Shown: positions 14,870 to 22,310 of the stretch, in pieces
How the letters are laid out: each line of letters opens with the position of its first letter
Numbering within the stretch: position 1 is the first letter of the stretch
Assembly (NCBI GenBank): GCA_003978865.1
Contig: QNXS01000006.1
Location: 1 to 27,866 of the forward strand
DNA: 27,866 nt
Origin: Archaeoglobus sp.
GTDB taxonomy: Archaea; Halobacteriota; Archaeoglobi; Archaeoglobales; Archaeoglobaceae
Reading direction: 5' to 3'
The notes under the pieces: generated by a model
Seen by the model: the letters and a program-made list of their open reading frames with translations, nothing else
Database searches by the model: none
What the model was told of the DNA's origin: nothing
Made by a program: the position numbers and the translations under genes

Positions 14870-15421
14870 ATGGCTGTAACAAGAGCCTTCTTTATAGGCA
14901 GATTTCAACCCTGTCACTTAGGGCACATGGAAGTTTTTAGAAAAATACTTGGGGAGGTAGATGAACTTATAGTTGGTGTTGGAAGTGCACAGGAAAGCCA
15001 TACTGTAGAAAATCCGTTTACCGCTGGGGAAAGAATACTCATGGTGTCGAGAGCACTTGATGAACTGTTGGAAAAAATGCTTGAAAGTGGTGAAATAGAT
15101 AAGATGAAAAAATTATATATAATTCCATTGGAAGATATATATAGAAATTCACTGTGGGTAAGTCATGTAATGTCCATGGTGCCCCCCTTCAGTGTGGTTT
15201 ATTCAAACAACCCGCTTGTCATAAGACTTTTCAGAGAGGCTGGGGTAACTGTTAGAAGTACAAAACTATACAGGAGATTTGAATATCAAGGAACAGAAAT
15301 AAGAAGAAAGATGATAGAAGGTGAGGACTGGAAAAACTACGTGCCTGATTGTGTGGCTGAGGTTATAGAGGAGGTTAAGGGTGTTGAGAGAATAAGAGAC
15401 ATTGCAAACAGAGATGTATAA
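14870..15421 (+). CDS. nadM: nicotinamide-nucleotide adenylyltransferase (archaeal NadM type)
   Basis: This 183-residue enzyme joins NMN with ATP to form NAD. It opens with the nucleotidyltransferase signature FFIGRFQPCHLGHMEVFRKI, in which H16 and H19 form the HxGH motif. It continues with LIVGVGSAQESHTVENPFTAGER, typical of archaeal NadM, and the C-terminal EYQGTEIRRKM, the SxTxxR-like loop that binds phosphates. The frame is open upstream to 14771, but those residues are not family-like, and the TATA spacing selects 14870. ogt begins 8 nt downstream and is probably co-transcribed. Confidence 0.95.
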   Translation: MAVTRAFFIGRFQPCHLGHMEVFRKILGEVDELIVGVGSAQESHTVENPFTAGERILMVSRALDELLEKMLESGEIDKMKKLYIIPLEDIYRNSLWVSHVMSMVPPFSVVYSNNPLVIRLFREAGVTVRSTKLYRRFEYQGTEIRRKMIEGEDWKNYVPDCVAEVIEEVKGVERIRDIANRDV

Positions 15422-15429
15422 CAAAACCT

Positions 15430-15897
15430 ATGATCGAGAAGTTCTTAGTTGAGTGGAAGTATCCCATACTTGTAAAAGTAAGAAACGATACAGTACTTGA
15501 ATTAAGATTTTTAAATAAGTCTAAATTATGTAAAAATTCAACTGATCTCTCGGAATTTTCAAACAAATTAAAAAAAGATATTTCACTTTATTTTATGGGA
15601 GAACCCGTAAATTTTTCAAGATATAATGTTGAAATAAAAAGTAATTTTGTTAAAAAAGTGCTTAATGAAGTTAGAACAATTGAATTTGGGAAGGTTAAAA
15701 CCTATGGAGAGCTGGCAAAGAAGCTTAAAACTTCGCCAAGAGCAGTTGGACGTGCCCTAAAAGCCAACCCCGCACCGATAATAATTCCATGCCACAGAGT
15801 TGTTTCAAGTACGGGCGTTGGAGGATTCAATCAGGGGATAAAAATAAAAATTGAACTGCTCAGGCATGAGGGCATAAACATGAAGAATCTACTGTAA
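15430..15897 (+). CDS. ogt: methylated-DNA--protein-cysteine methyltransferase
   Basis: This 155-residue suicide repair protein removes alkyl groups from O6-alkylguanine. The active-site motif IIIPCHRVV is complete, with the acceptor cysteine at C121. It is preceded by the helix-turn-helix and arginine finger region (GKVKTYGELAKKL, RAVGRALKANP) and followed by GGFNQGIKIK and a C-terminal leucine-rich helix. The N-terminal 70 residues are short and diverged, as in other archaeal family members. It lies 8 nt after nadM. Its last 38 bases overlap the 3' end of the secreted protein gene on the opposite strand. Confidence 0.94.
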   Translation: MIEKFLVEWKYPILVKVRNDTVLELRFLNKSKLCKNSTDLSEFSNKLKKDISLYFMGEPVNFSRYNVEIKSNFVKKVLNEVRTIEFGKVKTYGELAKKLKTSPRAVGRALKANPAPIIIPCHRVVSSTGVGGFNQGIKIKIELLRHEGINMKNLL

Positions 15898-16519
15898 AAG
15901 TTAGAACCCTTCTTACACTTTTTGTCACATAGAACTTTGATTGTCTTATGCTACTTGCATGCAGTTTTGTCCACTTACCGTGGTAGTAGATGTGTACGAT
16001 GTAACCGCTGGCAGTTTTACCTATCCACACAACTTTAACATCACTGCTAAAGGGGCAGTACTTTTTATTAAATATGTACAAAGCCTCCACGTTTTTCTGT
16101 TTAGTTGAAAAACCTATAGATTTAAGATAGTTCATCATATTTTTACCTGAAAGTGCTGCTTTTATGCTTTTCTTGACGAGAGTTAAATTTCCTGCTATTT
16201 TAATACCGTTAACAACAGCTATCGCCTTTTTTCCAAGAACTCTTATTTTCACACCCATATACAGCTCAGTTTTTCCACTGGGGAGCAAATCTCTTGCAGA
16301 AGTTAGTATAACCCTGCCCTCATTGTATACAACCGTAGCTGAATTTTTATTATATATAAAAATATTTGCATCTTTATCAGATAAACACAGATACGCGTTA
16401 ACATTAACATGAGGGGAACAGAGGGTTATCGTACTGAAAGCCAACATTCCTGTATTTATTGCTAATACAAGTATAAACAGTGCAGTTATTTTCATGATTA
16501 TGGTTATCATCGTCATCAA
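15860..16519 (-). CDS. secreted or membrane-anchored hypothetical protein
   Basis: This protein of about 219 residues has an N-terminal hydrophobic segment (ITALFILVLAINTGMLAFST) that looks like a signal peptide or anchor. The mature part is polar and beta-rich with repeated short strands (ANIFIYNKNSATVVYNEG, ELYMGVKIRVLGKKAIAVVNG), so it is probably extracellular. Three cysteines (SSCLCPHA near the end and YCPF in the middle) could form a disulfide or bind metal. The frame starts at 16519 but the methionine at 16495 (MKITALF) gives a more usual signal peptide. No family is recognised. Its 3' end overlaps ogt by 38 nt on the opposite strand. Confidence 0.65.
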   Translation of the reverse strand: MMTMITIIMKITALFILVLAINTGMLAFSTITLCSPHVNVNAYLCLSDKDANIFIYNKNSATVVYNEGRVILTSARDLLPSGKTELYMGVKIRVLGKKAIAVVNGIKIAGNLTLVKKSIKAALSGKNMMNYLKSIGFSTKQKNVEALYIFNKKYCPFSSDVKVVWIGKTASGYIVHIYYHGKWTKLHASSIRQSKFYVTKSVRRVLTFTVDSSCLCPHA

Positions 16520-16579
16520 TTAAATAAGTTCCCCACTTTACATGATGTCTTCCAAAAAATTGAAATTACCTAAAAATAA

Positions 16580-17062
16580 CTATTTATTTAAATCAAATAA
16601 AACTATTCTCTCTCTAACAAGTAGAGATAGCTTTTCTTTACCAACAATTTCAAGTTCATTTTTATTTATACTAAAAAATTGTATAATCCTCTCAAATTTT
16701 TTTCTGTTCATTTTCAGTACTTCTTTCTCTTCAAAATCTTTGATTCTTAATTTTTTTTCATTAACTTTTTCCTTTCCTAAAAAAATAATAACTACATCAT
16801 TTGTACCTTCTTTAATACCAATTGTTGTAGCTTTGTTTATTTGCCTTGTAGCAGCAGCGTAAAGTATAACTTCAAGAGGCAAAGTCCTTGCAACGCTCCT
16901 CCTCTCAATCCAAGCTTTAATAGCTTTTTTTGCTGCAAAATAGGCGTGATCTTCATCCACAATATAGCCAGCATTAAGAAAAACTGCGCTTTCGCCGTAC
17001 TCTGATAAGAATGCTTCCAAGTTTGAAACATTCAACACTCCCTGCTTTACAACTACATCCAT
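16580..17062 (-). CDS. cgi121: KEOPS complex subunit Cgi121
   Basis: This 160-residue protein matches archaeal Cgi121. In KEOPS it binds Bud32 and the tRNA 3' CCA end and helps make the universal N6-threonylcarbamoyl adenosine at position 37. Family sequence is clear in SVARTLPLEVILYAAATRQI followed by KATTIGIKEGTNDVVIIF. The upstream stretch FLNAGYIVDEDHAYFAAKKA matches the substrate-sensing part. The start is ATG 17062, which overlaps the fwdB stop as TGATG; a GTG at 17065 is also possible. No other KEOPS gene (kae1, bud32, pcc1) is nearby. The coupling to a C1-metabolism gene is unexpected. Confidence 0.87.
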   Translation of the reverse strand: MDVVVKQGVLNVSNLEAFLSEYGESAVFLNAGYIVDEDHAYFAAKKAIKAWIERRSVARTLPLEVILYAAATRQINKATTIGIKEGTNDVVIIFLGKEKVNEKKLRIKDFEEKEVLKMNRKKFERIIQFFSINKNELEIVGKEKLSLLVRERIVLFDLNK

Positions 17063-18366
17063 CACAGTTTTTCCTCAACTTTTTCAAGCAATTTTTCGAG
17101 TATTTCCTTATCGCTTAACACTCCTTCCGGTGGATTCACTATTTTCTTCAGCTTTAGTGGAACAGAATCCATTCTATAAGCCGATCCTCCTGCTTCGATA
17201 CCGGTTATTGCAGAAGGTATTAGCACGTTTGCAATTTTTGCTGTTAAGCTCCAGAAAGGATCAACAACTATAAGCGGAATACTCTTCATGTAGTTTACAG
17301 TTGCTCTTGGAAAGTGTGCTGCTGGATCTCCTCCAAGCACAAACATAGCGTCAGTATCCCTTTTGGCAAGAATGCTGTTGGTGTCAGTTTCTCCGGGATT
17401 GTACCAAGGATAACCTCTGCTAAAATCTACAGCAAAAGGATAACCTGTTTCCCACGTACAAACCTCGTTGAATCCGCTTACATTGTAGTGCCCCCTCATA
17501 GGCATTATCCCAAATTTGGTAAATCTATACAGGTCTTTGACTAAGCTTATAGCTTCACTTATATTCCAGTAGTTGCCAAGTGAGTGGGTCAGCCCCATAC
17601 CAAAAAAGATTATTCCAAACTTGCAGTTCTTCATCATATCAGCAAGTTCTTTCAATTTTTCAATCTCAACTCCCCCAACTCTTTTTACTCTGCAATCTCC
17701 ACTGTTTATTATTGCCCTCAGAGCATTGAGGACTTCATAGTCCTTACCCGGTTCAACCTGAATGAACATATCTGCAAGTTTGGAACTCTCTGTTGGTCTA
17801 ACGTCGACAACAACAACCTTTCTTCCTATTCTACTCCGGGAGAATCTACCTCTTGGAAAAACAGAATAGCGGGACATGTGTCGTGGATGTGCATGCATCG
17901 GATTGCATCCCCAGAAGATTACCAGATCCGCCCTGTTTTTTATTTCCCCAAGTGTGTAACTCGGAATTCCAACTTCCTGAATTGCAAGTATACTTGGGCC
18001 GTGACAGACAGAAGATGTACAATCTATTACACCACCAAGCTTCTCTGCAAGTTCTATTGCAACTTCATGAGCCTCGCAGGAAGTAGAAGAAAAACCATAA
18101 AAAAGCGGTTTTTTTGCCTTGACAAGTATTTCTGCAGATTTATCAAGCGCCTCTTCGAGATTCACTTCTCTACCATCCACGTAGGGCTTTAAAACTCTTT
18201 TATGATACTTTACACTTGAGAGAATTTTGGCAGTTCCAACCACGCATGCATTTTCTACTTTTATCTCCCTACCATCTGTTTCTACAATCAGGTCATCGCA
18301 CAGAGCCCCGCAGAAGGGACAGATGAAGTCCGGTATTTTCCTGAATTTCGAGATTTCCGAGATCAT
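17062..18366 (-). CDS. fwdB: formylmethanofuran dehydrogenase subunit B (FwdB/FmdB), solitary
   Basis: This 434-residue molybdopterin oxidoreductase subunit reduces CO2 to formate in the first step of the methanogenic C1 pathway, or the reverse in Archaeoglobales. The N-terminal [4Fe-4S] cysteines are C16, C19, C23 (CPFCGALC) and C41. The metal-ligand pair Cys-His of the family is C121-H122 in SSVCHGPS; the codon is TGT, so cysteine and not selenocysteine. Pterin-binding blocks include LVIFWGCNPMHAHPRHMSRY, MRGHYNVSGF and VLGGDPAAHFPR. The usual partners FwdA, C, D, F and G are absent next door. The gene instead follows a CODH-epsilon/ferredoxin fusion by 30 nt and overlaps cgi121. Confidence 0.94.
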   Translation of the reverse strand: MISEISKFRKIPDFICPFCGALCDDLIVETDGREIKVENACVVGTAKILSSVKYHKRVLKPYVDGREVNLEEALDKSAEILVKAKKPLFYGFSSTSCEAHEVAIELAEKLGGVIDCTSSVCHGPSILAIQEVGIPSYTLGEIKNRADLVIFWGCNPMHAHPRHMSRYSVFPRGRFSRSRIGRKVVVVDVRPTESSKLADMFIQVEPGKDYEVLNALRAIINSGDCRVKRVGGVEIEKLKELADMMKNCKFGIIFFGMGLTHSLGNYWNISEAISLVKDLYRFTKFGIMPMRGHYNVSGFNEVCTWETGYPFAVDFSRGYPWYNPGETDTNSILAKRDTDAMFVLGGDPAAHFPRATVNYMKSIPLIVVDPFWSLTAKIANVLIPSAITGIEAGGSAYRMDSVPLKLKKIVNPPEGVLSDKEILEKLLEKVEEKL

Positions 18367-18396
18367 ACCAATCTAACTCCCAGATTTTATCAGCAT

Positions 18397-19146
18397 TTAT
18401 AGTGAAGTTTGACTGTTTTTAAAATTTTCTGGGCTTAAATAAACTGCTGATGCCTCGAGACATCTTACAAGTTCTTCAAGCATTAGACTGTGAAGCCCAT
18501 CTCCTTTTTCAAAAACTATTGCTCCTCTACTGCAAAATTCGGCGCACATACCGCATCCAACACATAGCTCAGGTTTAACGTATATTTTTCCACCAACAAC
18601 GTTTATTGCGAGACCTTTTGACATTGTTCTGCAAACAGCAACGCAGTCACCACACCCAGAACACAGTTTTTCATTTATCAGCATTGAAATTGCTGAGAGG
18701 CTGTAATCGGCATTGGGTTGATATAGTTCATCTATGTTTAAAGTCTTTATTTTAGAGAAGTGCCTGAGAGAAGACAAAACCCTCGAAAGGTAGTACGGCT
18801 GAACGCCAAGAAATACTAATAGATCACACCTTCTAAGTGGTTTCCATCCTCCATCCTCAACAAACTGAATTATGTGGTGAAGTGTGAAAACCTTTGTCAG
18901 TGGCATAACTCCATTCTCAAGCAGCGGTTTTGATGATGCACCGGTTGCTATTACGGGCATAAACTTACTTAGTTTTACCGCATACTTCACAAGTTCCTCT
19001 CTCTCAAGAAGAAGACCACCAGTAATCAGAACAGCCTTTGAAGATGATATTATACCGGCAGCTTCATCCGGTGTTACGCAGAGAGCCCTTTCACACTGGA
19101 GCTCAGACGGTTTATAACTTCTTGGAATGAAGATTCTTCTCCTCAC
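18397..19146 (-). CDS. CODH/ACS epsilon-like domain fused to a 2x[4Fe-4S] ferredoxin
   Basis: This 249-residue protein has two parts. Residues 28-152 resemble the epsilon subunit of the archaeal CO dehydrogenase/acetyl-CoA synthase (CdhB): KAVLITGGLLLEREELVKYA, LHHIIQFVEDGGWKPL, LLVFLGVQPYYLSRVLSSL and LYQPNADYSL. Residues 160-212 are a bacterial-type ferredoxin with cysteines 162/165/168/172 and 195/198/201/205, enough for two [4Fe-4S] clusters. Normal CdhB has no ferredoxin tail and sits in a cdh operon. Here it precedes fwdB, so it may carry electrons to or from FwdB (inference). The start is GTG at 19146, with a TATA element about 27 nt upstream (19168-19177). It could also be a general redox adaptor. 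Confidence 0.82.
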   Translation of the reverse strand: MRRRIFIPRSYKPSELQCERALCVTPDEAAGIISSSKAVLITGGLLLEREELVKYAVKLSKFMPVIATGASSKPLLENGVMPLTKVFTLHHIIQFVEDGGWKPLRRCDLLVFLGVQPYYLSRVLSSLRHFSKIKTLNIDELYQPNADYSLSAISMLINEKLCSGCGDCVAVCRTMSKGLAINVVGGKIYVKPELCVGCGMCAEFCSRGAIVFEKGDGLHSLMLEELVRCLEASAVYLSPENFKNSQTSL

Positions 19147-19150
19147 TTTT

Positions 19151-19177
19151 CTATAAATGTCGGTAAAAGTTTTTAAA
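19151..19177. promoter_or_regulatory. back-to-back promoters of the epsilon-Fd and AIR-synthase-like genes
   Basis: The 38-nt gap holds CTATAAATG (19151-19159), about 30 nt before the plus-strand ATG at 19185, and TTTTTAAAATT (19170-19180), which on the minus strand lies about 27 nt before the GTG at 19146. Each gene's TATA box lies close to the other gene's start, so two polymerases could hardly start at the same time. Confidence 0.4.
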
Positions 19178-19184
19178 ATTTCTG

Positions 19185-20579
19185 ATGGGGTTTAAGCATC
19201 CGAAAGAGTTTTTTGAAAAACAGCAGCATAGGTTATCAATGGATCTGGAAGGTTTTGCGAAAAATGTGTTAAAAAAGCTTGGAGACAGTAAAGCTGTGGA
19301 ACTTTTATCTGAAAGGATCGCTGAAATTAAAGGAGGAGAAGCAAAAGACTGGATTGAATGGGCTGAGGCAATAGTTCTTGAGGTAAAAAATACAGAGAAA
19401 GCATTTAGAATTCCAGTACTTTCATACTACAACTCCGGAATTAAAGCTGGTGAGGCTGGTGTTGGTAGCAGAGGAGAGGGAGACTTCTATGTACATTCTC
19501 TGATAGCAGAAATAATATCTTCCACAGGAGTATCTGGTATTCTCTCAGCAAAAGATCTTGATGATGCAGGAGTGGTAGAAATTCCAAATTCCAACTACAT
19601 ATACGTGGCAGTAGATGGTATTCACTCCAGACTTAGTGAGTTTCCATTTATTGCGGGATTTCACGTTACAAGAGCAGCCATGAGAGATGTTCTTGTTATG
19701 AATGCTTTACCTGTAGCTGTTTTTTCAGATATTCACATAGCTGATGACGGTGATGTATCCAAAATATTTGATCACATAGCTGGGATCTGCTCTGTTTGCG
19801 AACTAACCGGAACACCGCTGATTGCTGGAAGTACTCTGAGAATAGGAGGAGATATGGTAATTGGGGAAAGATTTAGTGGTGGTGTAGGTTGTGTTGGAGT
19901 TGGTGAGAGAATTGCAGCAAGGAGAGATGCCTCATCTGGAGATGTTATACTCTTAACAGAGGGAGCGGGAGGTGGAACGGTAAGTACAGCAGCAATCTAC
20001 TATGGATATCCAGAAATAGTTGAAGAAACGATAAATATTGATTTCCTAAGGGCGTGTGAACCGATTGTAAAGAAAAAACTGGAAGTTCATGCAATGACTG
20101 ATGTAACAAACGGTGGGATAAGAGGAGATGCTGAGGAAATAGCAAGGGTTTCAAATAAAAGGTTAATCTTTGAAGGTGAGGTATTAAGAAAAGTCGTAAA
20201 CCCAAAGATTATGAAGTTTTTTGAGGAGGTTGGTATAGACTTTCTTGGAGTTTCAATAGATTCTTTGATGGTAATCTGTAATGAAGAGACAGCCGAAAAT
20301 GTTAAAAGAATTGTGAAAAAAGCTGGAATTAAAATTTACGAAGTTGGAAGAGTTGAAGAAGGGGAAACTGGAGCTTTTGTAGAGGAAGACGGAATGATAA
20401 AAAGGTTGAAACCAAAGTTCAGAGAGTCTGCCTATACCCCAATAAAAAAGGTTGTTGGAGAAAAAAGACCTGAAAATTACGAGGAGATGAAGGAAAAAAT
20501 AAGAAAAGCTGCAGAAATGGCAATAAAAAAGAAGAATGAAGTAGTCAAAATGCTCTTTCAAAATTCTTCGCTAAGCTGA
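19185..20579 (+). CDS. AIR synthase-related protein (PurM/HypE superfamily)
   Basis: This 464-residue protein has the PurM-like ATP-binding fold. Typical glycine and aspartate loops are visible: GIKAGEAGVGSRGEGDFYVH, YIYVAVDGIHS, RAAMRDVLVMNALPVAVFSD, LTEGAGGGTVSTA and AMTDVTNGGIRGDAEEIA. It is longer than HypE, ThiL or SelD because of an N-terminal helical stretch and an unrecognised tail rich in lysine (about 430-464). Known family members phosphorylate or dehydrate small substrates with ATP; the substrate here is unknown. The ATG at 19185 is used, but the methionine at 19239 (MDLEGFAKNVLK) resembles the start of archaeal relatives and may be the true one. It overlaps mfnB by 35 nt tail to tail. 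Confidence 0.82.
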   Translation: MGFKHPKEFFEKQQHRLSMDLEGFAKNVLKKLGDSKAVELLSERIAEIKGGEAKDWIEWAEAIVLEVKNTEKAFRIPVLSYYNSGIKAGEAGVGSRGEGDFYVHSLIAEIISSTGVSGILSAKDLDDAGVVEIPNSNYIYVAVDGIHSRLSEFPFIAGFHVTRAAMRDVLVMNALPVAVFSDIHIADDGDVSKIFDHIAGICSVCELTGTPLIAGSTLRIGGDMVIGERFSGGVGCVGVGERIAARRDASSGDVILLTEGAGGGTVSTAAIYYGYPEIVEETINIDFLRACEPIVKKKLEVHAMTDVTNGGIRGDAEEIARVSNKRLIFEGEVLRKVVNPKIMKFFEEVGIDFLGVSIDSLMVICNEETAENVKRIVKKAGIKIYEVGRVEEGETGAFVEEDGMIKRLKPKFRESAYTPIKKVVGEKRPENYEEMKEKIRKAAEMAIKKKNEVVKMLFQNSSLS

Positions 20580-21258
20580 CAAACTTTTCTACCAGCTCCC
20601 TCCTAAGTCTGCCACCTCTACCATTCTCGCACACAGCCCCCCTAACACCGACTATATCGGCTTTGGCATCCAATACTGCTTGAATGTCCTCGGATTTTAT
20701 ACTTCCTGCAAGAGCGCATAACATTCCATGATCATGAGCAGAATCGACAAAATCCACTACACTGCAGAAATCCATATGCTCGAAGAGACTTTTTCCATCT
20801 TTTACTGCTGTATCGATCATTACAACGTCTGCATCGCACACAGCACCGATGTCCGGTAACTCTAACGGACTCACAGTTCCAGTTCTATAAAAGTCCGCAT
20901 AGGCTGCAAGAACAGCTTTTTTTCCATTCTCTTTGACCGCCCTGACAACAGCTTTGGCTAACTCCAGTGCCTGATAGTTCTTGTCCACTAAAAGTCCGAC
21001 TTTAACGTAATCTGCCCAAAGGGAAGCTGAGTAGGCTGCAAGAGATGCAGTTCCGGGTTTGAAACTCATATCTCCTATGGTGGCACTAACAGGTGTTGGT
21101 TTAACGGCTTCAGCTACTTCTCTAATTACCCAAGGAAAGTTTGCCCCAAGAGAACCTTCAGAAGGATTTTTAACATCGATTATATCCGCTCCACCCTTCA
21201 CAGCCTCAAGAGCTTCTTTAACGTTTTTAGGGCTTACAAGCACGAGTATTGCTGCCAT
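20545..21258 (-). CDS. mfnB: (5-formylfuran-3-yl)methyl phosphate synthase (MfnB)
   Basis: This 237-residue TIM-barrel enzyme makes the furan precursor of methanofuran from two glyceraldehyde-3-phosphate molecules. The catalytic residues expected from characterised relatives are visible: lysines in DIIDVKNPSEGSLGA (K30), DYVKVGLL (K86) and DTAVKDGKS (K153), and the aspartate in VMIDT (D149). The C-terminal AKADIVGVRGAVCENGRGG is the phosphate-binding end. The start is ATG 21258 (MAAILVLVSPKNV), the usual family N-terminus; a longer frame reaches 21369 but overlaps the divergent gene. It supports methanofuran-dependent C1 chemistry, the substrate of FwdB. It is divergent from a HisA-like gene. 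Confidence 0.94.
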   Translation of the reverse strand: MAAILVLVSPKNVKEALEAVKGGADIIDVKNPSEGSLGANFPWVIREVAEAVKPTPVSATIGDMSFKPGTASLAAYSASLWADYVKVGLLVDKNYQALELAKAVVRAVKENGKKAVLAAYADFYRTGTVSPLELPDIGAVCDADVVMIDTAVKDGKSLFEHMDFCSVVDFVDSAHDHGMLCALAGSIKSEDIQAVLDAKADIVGVRGAVCENGRGGRLRRELVEKFVSLAKNFERAF

Positions 21259-21280
21259 TATGCGAAAAGCACTGAAACTG

Positions 21281-21294
21281 TTTAAAGTTTTTAT
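21281..21294. promoter_or_regulatory. overlapping divergent TATA elements of mfnB and the HisA-like gene
   Basis: TTTAAAGTTTTTAT sits in the middle of the 57-nt gap. TTTAAA (21281-21286) on the minus strand is about 26 nt before the mfnB ATG at 21258. GTTTTTATC (21287-21295) is about 26 nt before the ATG at 21316. The two genes probably share one regulatory stretch. Confidence 0.5.
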
Positions 21295-21315
21295 CCGTGC
21301 ACGCGAGTTTGGAGT

Positions 21316-21966
21316 ATGAAAGTATACTTGGCTATGGACGTAAAGGAGGGTAGAGTTGTTTGGGGACATGAGGGGAGGAGAGAACTTTATGAAAGTATAG
21401 ACAGAAAAAGCCTGCTCGTTAATTCATCCCATCCACTTGAAGTTGTAAGGAAGTTGAAGCCAAAAAGAGTTTATCTGGCAGATTTAGATGCAATAGAAGG
21501 AAAAGGACAGTTTAATTTTTGGCAGCTTGTACCTTTTGTGGATGAACTCATAATTGATAGAGGTTACAGAAACAGGGAGAAAGCTGAGGAAGATTTAAAA
21601 GAGAACGTAATTCCGGTTCTCGGTACAGAAACTTATAATTTAAAGAACGTCTTTGACGGAGTTTTTGTAAGTCTCGACTTCAGAAAAAGACTGCTTGGTG
21701 GAGTTGATCTCTTTAATGCAGTGGAAATTCTGAACTCTTTCAGACTCAAGGGGGTTATAGTTTTAGATATCAGTAGAGTTGGTACCGGAAAAATAAACTT
21801 TGAGCTCATAAGTACGGTTATAGATATATCCAGCAACCCTGTTTATGCGGGCGGGGGTATAGGAAGCATGCAGGATTTACAGAAACTTGAGGATATGGGA
21901 GTTAAAGGTGCAATACTTGCCACTGCCGTTCACAGAAAAAAGATTCCTGTTTGTGTGTTGTGGTGA
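21316..21966 (+). CDS. HisA/HisF-related TIM-barrel protein (function unknown)
   Basis: This 216-residue beta/alpha-barrel belongs to the archaeal hisA/hisF-related group rather than true HisA. Both acid-base aspartates of HisA have counterparts here: D8 in YLAMDVKEG and D151 in VIVLDISRVGTG. YAGGGIGS (about residues 177-184) is the phosphate-binding loop. True HisA has about 240 residues and more of the ProFAR-binding sequence, and no other his gene is adjacent, so histidine synthesis is unlikely. It is divergent from mfnB with overlapping promoters, which suggests a step in methanofuran or related cofactor synthesis (inference). An Amadori-type isomerase reaction is the likely chemistry by family analogy. 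Confidence 0.8.
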   Translation: MKVYLAMDVKEGRVVWGHEGRRELYESIDRKSLLVNSSHPLEVVRKLKPKRVYLADLDAIEGKGQFNFWQLVPFVDELIIDRGYRNREKAEEDLKENVIPVLGTETYNLKNVFDGVFVSLDFRKRLLGGVDLFNAVEILNSFRLKGVIVLDISRVGTGKINFELISTVIDISSNPVYAGGGIGSMQDLQKLEDMGVKGAILATAVHRKKIPVCVLW

Positions 21967-22000
21967 AATTTCAAAGGGCATTCTGCTAAATTCTGGAAAT

Positions 22001-22309
22001 TCATTCTGATAGTTTTGAAATTAAGTTCTCCAGCATTCGTAAGTATTTTTTTGTTTCAACCGCACCTTTTTCAGTTATTATGATGACTGTTCTTGGTCTA
22101 TCAGCTATAATTTTTTTAATAGTAATAAAATCTTCTTTTTTGAGCGTTCTTAGATGAGAATCCAATTTTCCGGGAGAGATCTCCAAAACATTCTGCAAAT
22201 TCTTAAAAAACACTCTTTCATGCGCCAGAAGGTAGATCATAATTCCAAGTCTCACAGGATTTCCGAGAATACTTTTTCTTGCAAGCTCTCTTACATTAGG
22301 TACAGACAT
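22001..22309 (-). CDS. winged helix-turn-helix transcription regulator
   Basis: This 102-residue protein is a winged helix DNA-binding domain: LGNPVRLGIMIYLLAHE, then the recognition helix segment ISPGKLDSHLRTLKKEDFI, then the wing IADRPRTVIIITEKG and a C-terminal dimer helix KKYLRMLENLISKL. This matches the archaeal HTH_34-like family. It binds DNA, target unknown. It follows a six-TM membrane protein gene with a single base between stop and start, and GGTGG from the end of that gene serves as its ribosome binding site, so the two are translationally linked. Autoregulation at the palindromic promoter 22925-22936 is plausible but unproved. Confidence 0.85.
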   Translation of the reverse strand: MSVPNVRELARKSILGNPVRLGIMIYLLAHERVFFKNLQNVLEISPGKLDSHLRTLKKEDFITIKKIIADRPRTVIIITEKGAVETKKYLRMLENLISKLSE

Positions 22310-22310
22310 T

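Noticed and set aside
17990..18020. Selenocysteine at the FwdB metal ligand
   Set aside because: The codon reads TGT on the minus strand, so the ligand is an ordinary cysteine.
17584..18192. Long plus-strand open frame opposite fwdB
   Set aside because: It has cysteine- and histidine-rich low-complexity sequence typical of an antisense shadow, while the minus strand encodes a full FwdB.
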